A stretch of DNA of 64,000 bases from Roseomonas elaeocarpi (GTDB lineage Bacteria > Pseudomonadota > Alphaproteobacteria > Acetobacterales > Acetobacteraceae). The stretch is taken from the NCBI RefSeq assembly GCF_042433915.1, contig NZ_JBHLUN010000007.1, forward strand, positions 186,001 to 250,000. Reading direction: 5' to 3'. Of this stretch, positions 22,288 to 30,968 are shown piece after piece. The position numbers and the translations under genes are program-made. The notes under the pieces were generated by a model. It had not been told where the DNA came from. It saw only the letters and a program-made list of their open reading frames with translations, and did no database searches. The stretch's first letter is position 1, and each line of letters begins with the position of its first letter.

Positions 22288-24336
22288 ATGCCGCCCGCTG
22301 ATCCCGCGACCTTGCCCCGCCCCGCCGGGCCGGGACAGGTCCAGGCCGCGCCCCTGACGCCGCCCGAGGCGCTGGGCTCCGGCATGACCGCCTCCGCGCT
22401 GCCCGCCGCCGACGCGCCGCGCGGGCACCTGCACACGCTGCGCCGCCTGGCCCCCTACCTCTGGCCGCGCAACGCGCGGGAGCTGCGGCTGCGCGTGGTG
22501 GTGGCGATGCTGATGCTGGTGGCGGCCAAGATCGCCAACGTCTTCGTGCCGCTGGCCTATGCCCGCGCGGTGGACGCGCTGACGCCGCACGGCACCGCCT
22601 CGATCGCCGCGGTGCCGGTGGCGATGGTCCTGGGATACGGGTTGCTGCGCGTGGCGACCTCGCTGCTGGGGGAGCTGCGCGACGCCATCTTCGTGAAGGT
22701 GCAGGCGCGCGCCGCGCGGCAGATCGCGGCGCAGGTGTTCCAGCACCTCCACGCCCTGTCGCTGCGCTTCCACCTCGACCGGCAGACGGGCGGGCTGAGC
22801 CGCCTGATCGAGCGCGGCACGCGGGGCATCAACTTCGTGCTGGACTTCATGCTGTTCAGCATCGTGCCCACGATCTTCGAGATCCTGCTGGTGGCGGTGA
22901 TCCTGTGGCGGATGTTCTCGTTCAGCTTCGCCGCGGTGACGCTGGGCACGATCGGGCTCTACATCGCCTTCACGCTGAGCTTCACCAACTGGCGCCTGCG
23001 CTTCCGGCGCGAGATGAACCAGATGGACCAGGACGCCAACACCAAGGCGGTGGACAGCCTGCTCAACTTCGAGACGGTGAAGTATTTCGGCAACGAGCGG
23101 CACGAGGAGCGTCGCTACGACGCGGCGCTGGCCAGCTACGAGCGCGCCTATGTCCGCTCGGAAACCTCGCTCAACGCGCTGAACATGGGGCAGGCCACCA
23201 TCATCGCGGGCGGGCTGACGGCGGTGATGCTGATGGCGGCCAGCCGGGTTGCGGCCGGCACCATGACGGTGGGCGACTTCGTGCTGGTGAACACCTACCT
23301 GATCCAGCTCTACCTGCCGCTGAACATGCTGGGCTTCGTGTATCGTGAGGTGAAGCAGGGGCTGGTGGACATGGACAGCATGTTCACCCTGCTGCGCGAA
23401 CCGCAGGAAGTGTCCGACCCGCCGGGTGCGCAGCCGCTGCCGCCCGGCCCCGGCGAGGTCCGCTTCCGCGACGTCCGCTTCGGCTACCGCCCCGACCGCG
23501 CCATCCTGAAGGGGCTGAGCTTCACGGTGCCGCCGGGCCGGACGCTGGCGATCGTGGGGCCGACCGGTGCCGGCAAGTCCACCGTGTCGCGGCTGCTGTT
23601 CCGCTTCTACGACGTGTCGGGCGGCGCGGTGTCGGTGGACGGCCACGACGTGCGGGCGGTGACGCAGGAATCGCTGCGCGCGGCGATCGGCGTGGTGCCG
23701 CAGGACACGGTGCTGTTCAACGACACCATCCGCTACAACATCGCCTATGGCCGCCCCGACGCGACCCAGGCCGAGATCGAGGAAGCGGCGAGGCTCGCCC
23801 AGGTGCATGACTTCGTGCTGCGTCTGCCCGATGGCTACGACACAAGGGTGGGCGAGCGCGGGCTGAAGTTGTCGGGCGGCGAGAAGCAGCGCGTCGCCAT
23901 CGCGCGCACCATCCTGAAGAACCCGCGCATCCTGATCCTCGATGAGGCGACCTCGGCGCTCGACACCCGCACCGAGAGCGAGATCCAGTCCGCCCTGCGC
24001 GGCGTGTCGCGCGGCCGCACCACGCTGGTGATCGCCCACCGGCTGAGCACCGTGGTGGATGCGGACGAGATCATCGTGCTGGCCGAGGGGCAGGTGGCCG
24101 AGCGCGGCTCCCACGCCGCGCTGCTGGCCGCGGGCGGCACCTACGCCGCCATGTGGCGCCGCCAGTCCGAGGCGGTGGCGGCGGCGGAAGCGGCCGCGGC
24201 GGCCGACCTCGCCGCGCCGCGCGACCCGGACAGCGCCCGCCGACGGCTGGGTGGCGGGCCGGAGGCGGGGGAAGGCGGCACGGCCGCGCGGGGCACCTCC
24301 GCCACGCGGGGGTCTTCCGCTGAGGTTCCGGCGTGA
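22288..24336 (+). CDS. Atm1-type ABC exporter (ABCB7/HMT1 family)
   Basis: Fused half-transporter of 682 residues with six membrane helices (about 60-375) and an ATPase domain. Walker A GPTGAGKST is at 424-432, signature LSGGEKQ at 528-534, and Walker B ILILDEATS with Asp552/Glu553. The membrane part shows the Atm1 block NQMDQDANTKAVDSLLNFETVKYFGNE, which forms the glutathione-binding cavity in Atm1 proteins. Such exporters move glutathione conjugates, persulfides or metal complexes. The first 32 residues are Pro-rich, and ATG 22384 (MTASALP) is an alternative start. A small gene follows 43 bp downstream and is probably co-transcribed. Confidence 0.9.
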   Translation: MPPADPATLPRPAGPGQVQAAPLTPPEALGSGMTASALPAADAPRGHLHTLRRLAPYLWPRNARELRLRVVVAMLMLVAAKIANVFVPLAYARAVDALTPHGTASIAAVPVAMVLGYGLLRVATSLLGELRDAIFVKVQARAARQIAAQVFQHLHALSLRFHLDRQTGGLSRLIERGTRGINFVLDFMLFSIVPTIFEILLVAVILWRMFSFSFAAVTLGTIGLYIAFTLSFTNWRLRFRREMNQMDQDANTKAVDSLLNFETVKYFGNERHEERRYDAALASYERAYVRSETSLNALNMGQATIIAGGLTAVMLMAASRVAAGTMTVGDFVLVNTYLIQLYLPLNMLGFVYREVKQGLVDMDSMFTLLREPQEVSDPPGAQPLPPGPGEVRFRDVRFGYRPDRAILKGLSFTVPPGRTLAIVGPTGAGKSTVSRLLFRFYDVSGGAVSVDGHDVRAVTQESLRAAIGVVPQDTVLFNDTIRYNIAYGRPDATQAEIEEAARLAQVHDFVLRLPDGYDTRVGERGLKLSGGEKQRVAIARTILKNPRILILDEATSALDTRTESEIQSALRGVSRGRTTLVIAHRLSTVVDADEIIVLAEGQVAERGSHAALLAAGGTYAAMWRRQSEAVAAAEAAAAADLAAPRDPDSARRRLGGGPEAGEGGTAARGTSATRGSSAEVPA

Positions 24337-24379
24337 CCATCTGCCGCCCGGTAAGCACGACCAACACAGGAGAGCCCTG

Positions 24380-24643
24380 ATGGCCAACGAGAACCAGGGC
24401 AACCGCCTTGACGAGATGGCGCCCGAGGACCTGAGCCATGCCGGCTCCATCGTGGACAAGGCGATCGAGTACATGACGGAACAGAACATCGCCCCGATCT
24501 CGGTGGCCTCGGCCCTGCTGGGCGGCGCGCTGGGCCTGATGGCGCGTTCCATGGAGGACAAGGCCGTGGCGCGGGTGCTGCGCTCGGCGCTCGAGTCGGT
24601 GGAGCGGGGCGAGCTGGCGCAGATGCGCGGCACCCATTCCTGA
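24380..24643 (+). CDS. Small hypothetical protein downstream of the Atm1-type exporter
   Basis: 87-residue protein (MANENQGNRLDEMAPEDL...) with one weakly hydrophobic helix (ISVASALLGGALGLMARSM). Start ATG 24380 has AGGAGAG 5 bp upstream, the strongest ribosome-binding site in this region. The 43-bp spacing suggests co-transcription with the exporter. No family recognised; it looks like a conserved small helical protein. Confidence 0.7.
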   Translation: MANENQGNRLDEMAPEDLSHAGSIVDKAIEYMTEQNIAPISVASALLGGALGLMARSMEDKAVARVLRSALESVERGELAQMRGTHS

Positions 24644-24689
24644 GCCATCGCTTCCCGGCCGGGGCGGGCTGTGATTCCCACCCCGTAAC

Positions 24690-24718
24690 TTGACGCGGCC
24701 GGTCGGCTGGGCCATAGG
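24690..24718 (+). promoter_or_regulatory. Candidate rpmB promoter
   Basis: TTGACG at 24690-24695, a 17-bp spacer, and CATAGG at 24713-24718, 44 bp upstream of the rpmB start. The near-consensus -35 with ideal spacing fits a strongly expressed ribosomal-protein gene. Confidence 0.5.
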
Positions 24719-24761
24719 CCCGCCTTCCCGCGCGATCGCGAATATACCAGAGGTTTCCATC

Positions 24762-25058
24762 ATGTCCCGCCGCTGCGACATCACCGGCAAGGGCGTGCTG
24801 ACCGGCAACAACGTCAGCCACGCCAACAACAAGACCCGCCGGCGCTACCTGCCGAACCTGCAGCAGGCCTCGTTCTTCTCCGACGTGCTCGGCACCTCGG
24901 TGCAGATGCGCCTGTCCACCAACGGCATCCGCACGGTGGAGCACAATGGCGGCCTCGATGCCTTCCTGCTCGGCACGCCCGATCGCAAGCTCGGCACCGA
25001 GGCCCTGGTCCTGAAGCGCCGCATCGGCCGCGCCCAGGCCAAGAAGCAGGCCGCCTGA
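24762..25058 (+). CDS. rpmB: 50S ribosomal protein L28
   Basis: 98-residue L28 of the long alphaproteobacterial type. It begins MSRRCDITGKGVLTGNNVSHANNKT, with the conserved RRRYLPNLQ block and a basic C-terminus RRIGRAQAKKQAA. Structural protein of the large ribosomal subunit. Start ATG 24762, preceded by AGAGG. Its position next to the cobT-cobS block is a recurring alphaproteobacterial arrangement. Confidence 0.97.
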   Translation: MSRRCDITGKGVLTGNNVSHANNKTRRRYLPNLQQASFFSDVLGTSVQMRLSTNGIRTVEHNGGLDAFLLGTPDRKLGTEALVLKRRIGRAQAKKQAA

Positions 25059-25073
25059 TTTAGCCTTTGTTTG

Positions 25074-25102
25074 CCATCCTCCCCCTAGAACGGGGGGGAT
25101 GG
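25074..25102 (+). promoter_or_regulatory. Hairpin covering the start codon of the downstream kinase-like gene
   Basis: The 5' arm CCATCCTCCCC pairs with the 3' arm GGGGGGGATGG (25092-25102), giving 11 pairs with one T-G wobble and a 7-base loop. The ATG at 25099 and the only Shine-Dalgarno-like G-run both lie in the 3' arm. No U-tract follows, so it is a weak terminator for rpmB and a better candidate for translational masking. Confidence 0.5.
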
Positions 25103-25950
25103 AAGAAGCTGCCTACCTCCTCGCCGGTGCCGTCGCGCTGCCCTGCCTCGCCAGCGCCGGCTGGATGGCCTGGCGGCAGCGAAGCCAGCTTTCTGCCCTC
25201 CAGGCGGAACGCGGCCGCGAAAGCGCGCTGAGGGCCGGGCAGGCCCGGCGCCTCGCGCTGGTGTCGCGGGAACTCTCGCAGCCGGGGCTGTCCCTCCTGG
25301 GCATGGCCGATCAGCTGGCCGCGGCGCCCGAGGCGGAGGCGCCCGCCATCGCCGCCTCGCTGCGCGCCGAATCCGCCCGCCTCCTGCGCCTGTCCGACGA
25401 AATCGCCGACGAGCTCGCCTCCCATGGCGGGGAACGGCACCTGCGGGAAGAGCCGCTGGTGCTCGGTGCCCTGCTGGATCAGGCGCTGCTGGAAGTCCGC
25501 CGCCCCTTGGGGGACGCCAGCCGCCACTGGAGCATCGATGGCCGCATCGGGGAGCTGACGCTGCTGGGCGACCGGCGTGCCCTGTCGCGCTCGCTGGCGC
25601 AGGTGCTGATGCGGGCCGTGCGCGAAACCGGGGCCGGGGACTGCATCGCGATCCGCCTCGTGCGCGGGCCGGACAACCTGTCGCTGCTGATCGAGGATGA
25701 GGGGGCGGGGCTGGCCAGTGGCGATATCGCCGGGATGGCGGCGGAGGCCGGCGGCACGCGCGGGCTGGAACTCGGCCTCGCCACCGCGCGCGACCTGATG
25801 CGCGCCCATGGCGGCGACCTGGTGGTGGAGGCCGCGGCCGGCGTCGGCACGCGGGCCTGGCTGACCCTGCCGCGCCGCCGCGTGATCTCCGACCCGGAAA
25901 CCGCGCCGCGCGCGCCGGCGGCTACACCAGCGCCGGCGAACGCTCCGTAG
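25099..25950 (+). CDS. Degenerate sensor histidine kinase-like ATPase
   Basis: 283-residue protein with one N-terminal membrane helix (about 5-25), a short coiled segment, then a DHp-like region and HATPase_c domain. At the H-box position the sequence is SRELSQPGLSLLG: Arg57 replaces the phospho-acceptor His. In the N-box, QVLMRAVRETG has Arg and Glu where two asparagines are expected. The G1 box (EDEGAG, 199-204) and G2 box (GLELGLATARDLM, 222-234) remain good, so nucleotide binding may persist without phosphotransfer. It overlaps the convergent cobT gene by 29 bp. More likely a regulatory pseudokinase or scaffold than an active kinase. Confidence 0.7.
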   Translation: MEEAAYLLAGAVALPCLASAGWMAWRQRSQLSALQAERGRESALRAGQARRLALVSRELSQPGLSLLGMADQLAAAPEAEAPAIAASLRAESARLLRLSDEIADELASHGGERHLREEPLVLGALLDQALLEVRRPLGDASRHWSIDGRIGELTLLGDRRALSRSLAQVLMRAVRETGAGDCIAIRLVRGPDNLSLLIEDEGAGLASGDIAGMAAEAGGTRGLELGLATARDLMRAHGGDLVVEAAAGVGTRAWLTLPRRRVISDPETAPRAPAATPAPANAP

Positions 25951-27796
25951 CGGCGCGCTGGAAGGCCTTGGCAGCGTCCTCGTCGAAGAGCTCCGCCAGC
26001 TTCTTCATCATGGTGCCGCCCAGCTCCTCGGCATCCACGATGGTGACCGCGCGGCGGTAGTAGCGGGTGACGTCGTGGCCGATGCCCACCGCGATCAGCT
26101 CCACGATGTCGCGGCCCTCGATCTCGGCGATCACCTTGCGCAGGTGGCGCTCCAGGTAGTTGCCGGGGTTCACGCTCAGCGTGCTGTCATCCACCGGCGC
26201 GCCGTCCGAGATCACCATCAGGATGCGCCGGTGCTCGGAGCGCGATAGCATCCGCCGGTAGGCCCAGTCCAGCGCCTCGCCGTCGATGTTCTCCTTGAGC
26301 AGACCCTCGCGCAGCATCAGGCCGAGGTTCTTGCGCGCGCGCCGCCAGGGCTCGTCGGCGGCCTTGTAGACGACGTGGCGCAGGTCGTTCAGGCGGCCCG
26401 GGTTGCGCGGCTTGCCTTCCTGCACCCAGCGCTCGCGCGACTGGCCGCCCTTCCAGGCGCGGGTGGTGAAGCCCAGGATTTCCGTCTTGACGCCGCAGCG
26501 CTCCAGCGTGCGGGCCAGGATGTCGCAGCACATGGCGGCCACCGTGATCGGCCGGCCGCGCATGGAGCCGGAATTGTCGATCAGCAGCGTCACCACGGTG
26601 TCGCGGAAGTCGGCCTCGCGCTCGTGCTTGTAGGAGAGCGAGTAGGTCGGGTTGGAGATGACGCGGGCCAGCCGCGCCACATCGAGCAGCCCTTCCTCCA
26701 GGTCGAACTCCCAGGCGCGGGACTGCTGCGCCATCAGCCGGCGCTGGAGGCGGTTGGCGAGCTTGCTCACCACGCCCTGCAGGTGGGAAAGCTGCTGGTC
26801 GAGCTGCTGGCGCAGCCGCGTCAGCTCGTCCTCGTCGCACAGGTCGGCGGCGCCCACTTCCTCGTCGAACTTGCGGGTGAAGGCGCGGTAGGTGGAGGCG
26901 TCGTCGGAAGCGGGGACCTCCTTGCGCTGCTGCGGCCCGCCCGGGCGGTCCTCGCCCTCGGCCGCGGCGCCGTCCTCATCCTCGCCTTCGCCCTCGTCCT
27001 CGGCGCCCGAGCCTTCGGCCTGCTCGGGCTGGGCGCCCAGCATGCTCTCGGCTTCCTGGGCCTGCGCCTCGCCCTCGCCGTTGTTGTCCTGCGCCTGGGT
27101 GGACTCGCCGCCCTGGTCGCCTTCCTGCTGCTCTTCCTCGGAGGATTCGGCCTCGACCTCGGCCTCGGCCAGATCGAGTGCGGTGAGCAGCTTGCGCGCG
27201 GCGCGGGCGAAGGCGTCCTGGTCGGCGGTGGCCGCGGCCATCTCGCGGAAGGCGCTCTCGGTGCGATCGCCCAGCGTGTCGCGCCACATGCCGAGCACGC
27301 GGCGCGCGGGTTCCGGCACGGACTCGCCGCTCAGGCGTTCGCGCGCCAGCAGGCCCAGCGCCGTGGAGAGCGGCAGCTGGTCCTTGCGCGTCATGCGGTC
27401 GTAGCCCTCCGTTTCCGCCTGGTCCGTCAGGCGGGCGTGGAGGTTGGCGGCGACGCCGGGCATCTGCTGACCGCCCAGCACCTCGATGCGCGCCTGCTCC
27501 AGCGCGTCGAAGACCTCGCGCGCGTCGCGGCGCGAGGGCAGGCGGGCGGCGTGGGTGGCCTCGTCATGGTGCCGCAGGCGCAGCGCCACGGCGTCGGCGG
27601 CACCGCGCAGGCGGGCCATCTCGGCGGGCGGCAGGGCGCGGGTGGGCAGCGGCAGGCGGGCGCGCTTGGCGGTCACGCCCGAGGGGCCGGGCTGGAAGGT
27701 GACCTGCACGTCGTCGGTGCGGGCGATGGCGCGCACCGCACCGGCGGTGGCGCGCTTGAACTCTTCCTGCCGGGACTGGTCCTTGGATTGGCTCAC
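25922..27796 (-). CDS. cobT: Aerobic cobaltochelatase subunit CobT
   Basis: 624-residue CobT, which with CobS forms the AAA+ motor complex that works with CobN to insert cobalt into hydrogenobyrinic diamide. It has an N-terminal helical region, a very acidic middle (EDEGEGEDEDGAAAEGED) and a C-terminal von Willebrand A domain with MIDAS motif DNSGSM near residue 405. Start is GTG 27796 (VSQSKDQ), with GGGGGAG upstream. It follows cobS on the same strand by 37 bp. cobN is not in the window. Confidence 0.95.
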   Translation of the reverse strand: MSQSKDQSRQEEFKRATAGAVRAIARTDDVQVTFQPGPSGVTAKRARLPLPTRALPPAEMARLRGAADAVALRLRHHDEATHAARLPSRRDAREVFDALEQARIEVLGGQQMPGVAANLHARLTDQAETEGYDRMTRKDQLPLSTALGLLARERLSGESVPEPARRVLGMWRDTLGDRTESAFREMAAATADQDAFARAARKLLTALDLAEAEVEAESSEEEQQEGDQGGESTQAQDNNGEGEAQAQEAESMLGAQPEQAEGSGAEDEGEGEDEDGAAAEGEDRPGGPQQRKEVPASDDASTYRAFTRKFDEEVGAADLCDEDELTRLRQQLDQQLSHLQGVVSKLANRLQRRLMAQQSRAWEFDLEEGLLDVARLARVISNPTYSLSYKHEREADFRDTVVTLLIDNSGSMRGRPITVAAMCCDILARTLERCGVKTEILGFTTRAWKGGQSRERWVQEGKPRNPGRLNDLRHVVYKAADEPWRRARKNLGLMLREGLLKENIDGEALDWAYRRMLSRSEHRRILMVISDGAPVDDSTLSVNPGNYLERHLRKVIAEIEGRDIVELIAVGIGHDVTRYYRRAVTIVDAEELGGTMMKKLAELFDEDAAKAFQRAATERSPALV

Positions 27797-27833
27797 GACA
27801 CAACTCCCCCGGCAGGTTCAGTGAAACGGATCC

Positions 27834-28820
27834 TCAGGCCTTGGCGTAAAGGCCGGTCGGGATCTCCTGGTTGAAGCAGCGCTGGTAGTACTCGGCCACC
27901 GTGGAACGCTCGGCCTCGTCGCACTTGTTGAGGAACGAAAGACGGAAGGCGAAGCCCACGTCACCGAAGATGCGCGCGTTCTCGGCCCAGGTAATCACGG
28001 TGCGCGGCGACATGACGGTGGAGATGTCGCCCGCGATGAAGCCGGCGCGCGTCAGGTCGGCCAGGCTCACCATGCTCTCAATCTGCTTGCGGCCCTTCTC
28101 GTCGGTCACCTTCATCTTGGCGGCCACGATGTCGCTCTCCTGCCGGTGCGGCAGGTAGTTCAGGGTCGCCACGATGTTCCAGCGGTCCATCTGGCCCTGA
28201 TTGATCTGCTGGGTGCCGTGGTACAGGCCAGTGGTGTCACCCAGGCCGACCGTGTTGGCGGTGGCGAAGATGCGGAAGCCCGGGTGGGGGCGGATCACGC
28301 GGTTCTGGTCGAGCAGCGTCAGCTTGCCCTCGACCTCGAGCACGCGCTGGATCACGAACATCACGTCCGGGCGGCCGGCGTCGTACTCGTCGAACACGAT
28401 GGCGCAGGGGCGCTGCAGGGCCCAGGGAAGGATGCCTTCCTTGAACTCGGTGATCTGCTTGCCGTCCTTGAGCACGATCGCGTCCTTGCCGACGAGGTCG
28501 ATGCGCGAGATGTGGCTGTCGAGGTTGACGCGGATGCAGGGCCAGTTGAGGCGGGCGGCCACCTGCTCCACGTGCGTGGACTTGCCGGTGCCGTGGTAGC
28601 CCTGGATCATCACGCGGCGGTTGAAGGCGAAGCCGGCCAGGATCGCCAGCGTGGTGTCACGGTCGAAGCGGTAGGTCTCATCGCGTTCCGGCACGTGCTC
28701 GGTGGGGGTCGAGAAGCCCATCACCTCCATGTCGGTGTCGATGCCGAACACGTCGCGCACCTTGAGCCGCACGTCGGGCATGTCGGGACGGCTGTCGGTC
28801 AGGGTGGCGATCGTGTCCAT
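27834..28820 (-). CDS. cobS: Aerobic cobaltochelatase subunit CobS
   Basis: 328-residue AAA+ ATPase of the MoxR-like chelatase branch. Walker A GYHGTGKSTH is at about 73-82 and Walker B CAIVFDEYDAG follows. The sensor segment has FATANTVGLGD. It drives ATP-dependent cobalt insertion with CobT and CobN in aerobic B12 synthesis. ATG at 28820; the 71-bp gap to the DnaJ-like gene and the 37-bp gap to cobT suggest a dnaJ-cobS-cobT operon. Confidence 0.96.
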   Translation of the reverse strand: MDTIATLTDSRPDMPDVRLKVRDVFGIDTDMEVMGFSTPTEHVPERDETYRFDRDTTLAILAGFAFNRRVMIQGYHGTGKSTHVEQVAARLNWPCIRVNLDSHISRIDLVGKDAIVLKDGKQITEFKEGILPWALQRPCAIVFDEYDAGRPDVMFVIQRVLEVEGKLTLLDQNRVIRPHPGFRIFATANTVGLGDTTGLYHGTQQINQGQMDRWNIVATLNYLPHRQESDIVAAKMKVTDEKGRKQIESMVSLADLTRAGFIAGDISTVMSPRTVITWAENARIFGDVGFAFRLSFLNKCDEAERSTVAEYYQRCFNQEIPTGLYAKA

Positions 28821-28891
28821 CGGGGAATCCCGCTTCTTTCGTGTCTCGGGTTGGCCGCCCCGGCCCGCGGAGGGGCGATCGGGGCGACGCT

Positions 28892-29488
28892 TCAGGCGGC
28901 GACGCTGGTGTCCTGCTGCTGCGCCATGGTGGCGAGCCGCTTGCGGAGCAGGCTATAGGCCCGGTTCACGTCTTTTAAACGCTCCTCGGCCGATTTGTCG
29001 CCTCCGTGGGTGTCCGGATGGTAGCGCTTGGCGAGCTCCTTCCACCGGTCACGCAGGGCGTCCTCTTCCAGCGGCCAGCCAAGCCCCAGAACGTCCAGCG
29101 CGGCGCGGAGTTCAGCTGGGGCCTTGGTGGCCGATTTGCGAGGGGTGGGCTTCGCGTCCGCGAAAAGACCCAAGGGGTCCTTCAGCGCGGCCGGATCGAA
29201 CTTGCCCTGCATGCCGAGCCGGCCCAGGGGCCAGGTCGGACGCTGCCAGCCGGTATCGTCCTTGAGATGCGTCTCGATCTCGTCCGGACTCATTCCCTTG
29301 TAGAAGTCCCAGGCCTGATTGTAGGCGCGGACGTGCTCCAGGCAGAAATGATAGTAGTCGCGAAGGCGAGAACGATCACGAGGGGCGCGAAACTCCCCGG
29401 CTGCCTCGCAGCCTGGGAAGTCGCAACGACGGAAGCCGGTGCTTCCGGGCGAAGGCGGGGTGTGGGTTGTGGTGCCTCGGCGGGCCAT
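28892..29488 (-). CDS. J-domain (DnaJ-like) protein upstream of cobS
   Basis: 198-residue protein with a C-terminal J domain (about 130-185). The HPD motif is in YHPDTHGGDK at 157-159, and the preceding helix is RDRWKELAKRYHP. The N-terminal part (CDFPGCEAAGEFRAPRDR...YYHFCLEHVRAYN) contains cysteines and histidines spaced like a small zinc site. The family recurrently sits beside cobS in alphaproteobacteria. It presumably recruits Hsp70 to a client, possibly the CobST complex (inference). Start ATG 29488 (MARRGTT); divergent from bolA with 89 bp between. Confidence 0.88.
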   Translation of the reverse strand: MARRGTTTHTPPSPGSTGFRRCDFPGCEAAGEFRAPRDRSRLRDYYHFCLEHVRAYNQAWDFYKGMSPDEIETHLKDDTGWQRPTWPLGRLGMQGKFDPAALKDPLGLFADAKPTPRKSATKAPAELRAALDVLGLGWPLEEDALRDRWKELAKRYHPDTHGGDKSAEERLKDVNRAYSLLRKRLATMAQQQDTSVAA

Positions 29489-29577
29489 GCGCCACCTTAT
29501 GATCGCAGCATCCCGCGTGGGCAAGGCAGTAAAGCTGCGCTTCACAACCGATTGGGATGCATGGGACAAGGCTTGCC

Positions 29578-29868
29578 ATGACGTTTGAGCCATCCAGGGA
29601 GCGCCGCCTCGGGGCCGCGCTGGCCGCAGCCTTTCCCGGTGCCACGGTCGCGGTGCGCGACGACAGCCACCTTCATGCGGGACACGCGGGCGCCCGCCCG
29701 GGCGGCGAGACGCATTACGGCGTCCGGGTGGTCTGGGCCGGCTTCGAGGGGCAGAACCGGGTGGCGCGGCAGCGGGCGGTGAATGCCGCCGTGGCCGCGG
29801 AGTTCACCGGCGGCCTCCACGCGCTGGCCATCGAGGCGCGCACGCCGGCCGAGGCCGCCGCCGGCTGA
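29578..29868 (+). CDS. bolA: BolA family protein
   Basis: 96-residue BolA/IbaG protein. It shows the class II KH-like fold: RRLGAALAAAFPGATVAVRDDSHLHAGHAG, then ETHYGVRVVWAGFEGQNRVARQRAVNAAV. Conserved His in SHLHAGH is the usual Fe-S/glutaredoxin ligand loop. BolA proteins assist iron-sulfur trafficking with monothiol glutaredoxins. ATG 29578 gives the canonical N-terminus; ATG 29557 adds seven unmatched residues. Confidence 0.9.
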   Translation: MTFEPSRERRLGAALAAAFPGATVAVRDDSHLHAGHAGARPGGETHYGVRVVWAGFEGQNRVARQRAVNAAVAAEFTGGLHALAIEARTPAEAAAG

Positions 29869-30050
29869 GGCGCGGCGGGCGGCTGGGTGCCTCCGCCGCC
29901 TGTCCGAATATCTTCACGCCCGCTCCGCCCCCAGTGCTGACATTCTGAGGCTGACATCCTGGGGCTGACATCCTGCGCCCGCCGCCCGGTCCGGGCGCGG
30001 GGTTGCTGCAGGCCCCGTCGGGCCGTTGCAGGGTGGGGAGGAGCCGTCCC

Positions 30051-30968
30051 ATGCCGTTCACCGTGATCCGGGGCCATTTCCACGCGCGCGGCTACTCGCC
30101 GGACGGGGATTCCCTGCGCTTCGCGCCGCAGGACACCGCGCTGCTGGGCCGGCTGTCCGGCCCCCGGGCGCGGGTCAACGCCCGCGGCCACGTGCAGCTG
30201 CGGATCGAGGCCATCGACACGCTGGAAACCCACTACACCCCGCCCGCCGGCGGCGGCGTTTACGCGCAGCCGGCGCAATGGGCCGAGGCGGCCGCGGAAC
30301 GGCTGCTGGGCTTCGCCGGCATCACCGGGGTCGTATGGGACGCGGCGCACCGCACGGTGGTGGAGGCCGCGGACGGCACGCCGGGCTTTATCCTGAGCCG
30401 GGCGGTGGAGAAGAACGGCCGCCCGGTCGCCTTCGTGTTCGCGGGCGACCCGCCCGAGGCGGATGGGGCCGAGGTCTTCCTCGACGCCGCGCGACTGGAG
30501 GAAAGCTACAACCACCTCGCCCTGCGCGAGGGCCTGGCCTATCCCACCTACTACACCGGCCTGTTCCGTGAGCTGCGCGACAGCCTCACCGCCGCCACAG
30601 GCGCGGCGCGGGCGGCGGGACTCGGGCTCTGGCCCACCGATGGGACCGAGGCGGGCTTCGACGCCACGAGCCTCGCGGTGATCACCGACCGGGTGCCCAT
30701 CCTGCCCAAGCTGTTCCGCCGCCTGGTGGAATACATGGTGAGCTTCGACACCGCGGTGGGCTTCCGCGAGAAGATGGAGGAGTCGGCGGAGCCGGTGCTC
30801 GACCTCACCGAGCAGAACTTCACCCACTTCGACAGCTTTATCGAGCAGGCGGCCGGCAGCACCCGCATCCGCCTGACCCGCCCACCGGAAGCGCTGGTCT
30901 TCGACGAGATGGTGGCGCGACCGGCGGATCAGTTCTCGCGGCTGCTGGACCCTTCCGCCGCGCCCTGA
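30051..30968 (+). CDS. Staphylococcal-nuclease-like (SNase) domain protein
   Basis: 305-residue protein. The first half follows the thermonuclease fold: YSPDGDSLRF (calcium/phosphate loop region), VQLRIEAIDTLETHY, and LALREGLAYPTYYTGLFRELRDSL. The usual catalytic Arg/Glu are not clearly conserved, so nuclease activity is uncertain. The C-terminal half (about 200-305) is helical and specific to this group. No secretion signal seen. ATG 30051 is preceded by GGGGAGGAG. The 3' end overlaps the convergent DUF2889 gene by 40 bp. Confidence 0.7.
   Translation: MPFTVIRGHFHARGYSPDGDSLRFAPQDTALLGRLSGPRARVNARGHVQLRIEAIDTLETHYTPPAGGGVYAQPAQWAEAAAERLLGFAGITGVVWDAAHRTVVEAADGTPGFILSRAVEKNGRPVAFVFAGDPPEADGAEVFLDAARLEESYNHLALREGLAYPTYYTGLFRELRDSLTAATGAARAAGLGLWPTDGTEAGFDATSLAVITDRVPILPKLFRRLVEYMVSFDTAVGFREKMEESAEPVLDLTEQNFTHFDSFIEQAAGSTRIRLTRPPEALVFDEMVARPADQFSRLLDPSAAP

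Noticed and set aside
21217..24681. A single open frame of over 1100 codons on the minus strand across the exporter gene
   Set aside because: Only the last 283 codons (the NUDIX protein) show family motifs. The rest is antisense to the Atm1-type gene and is His/Arg/Gln-rich, typical of a GC-rich shadow frame.
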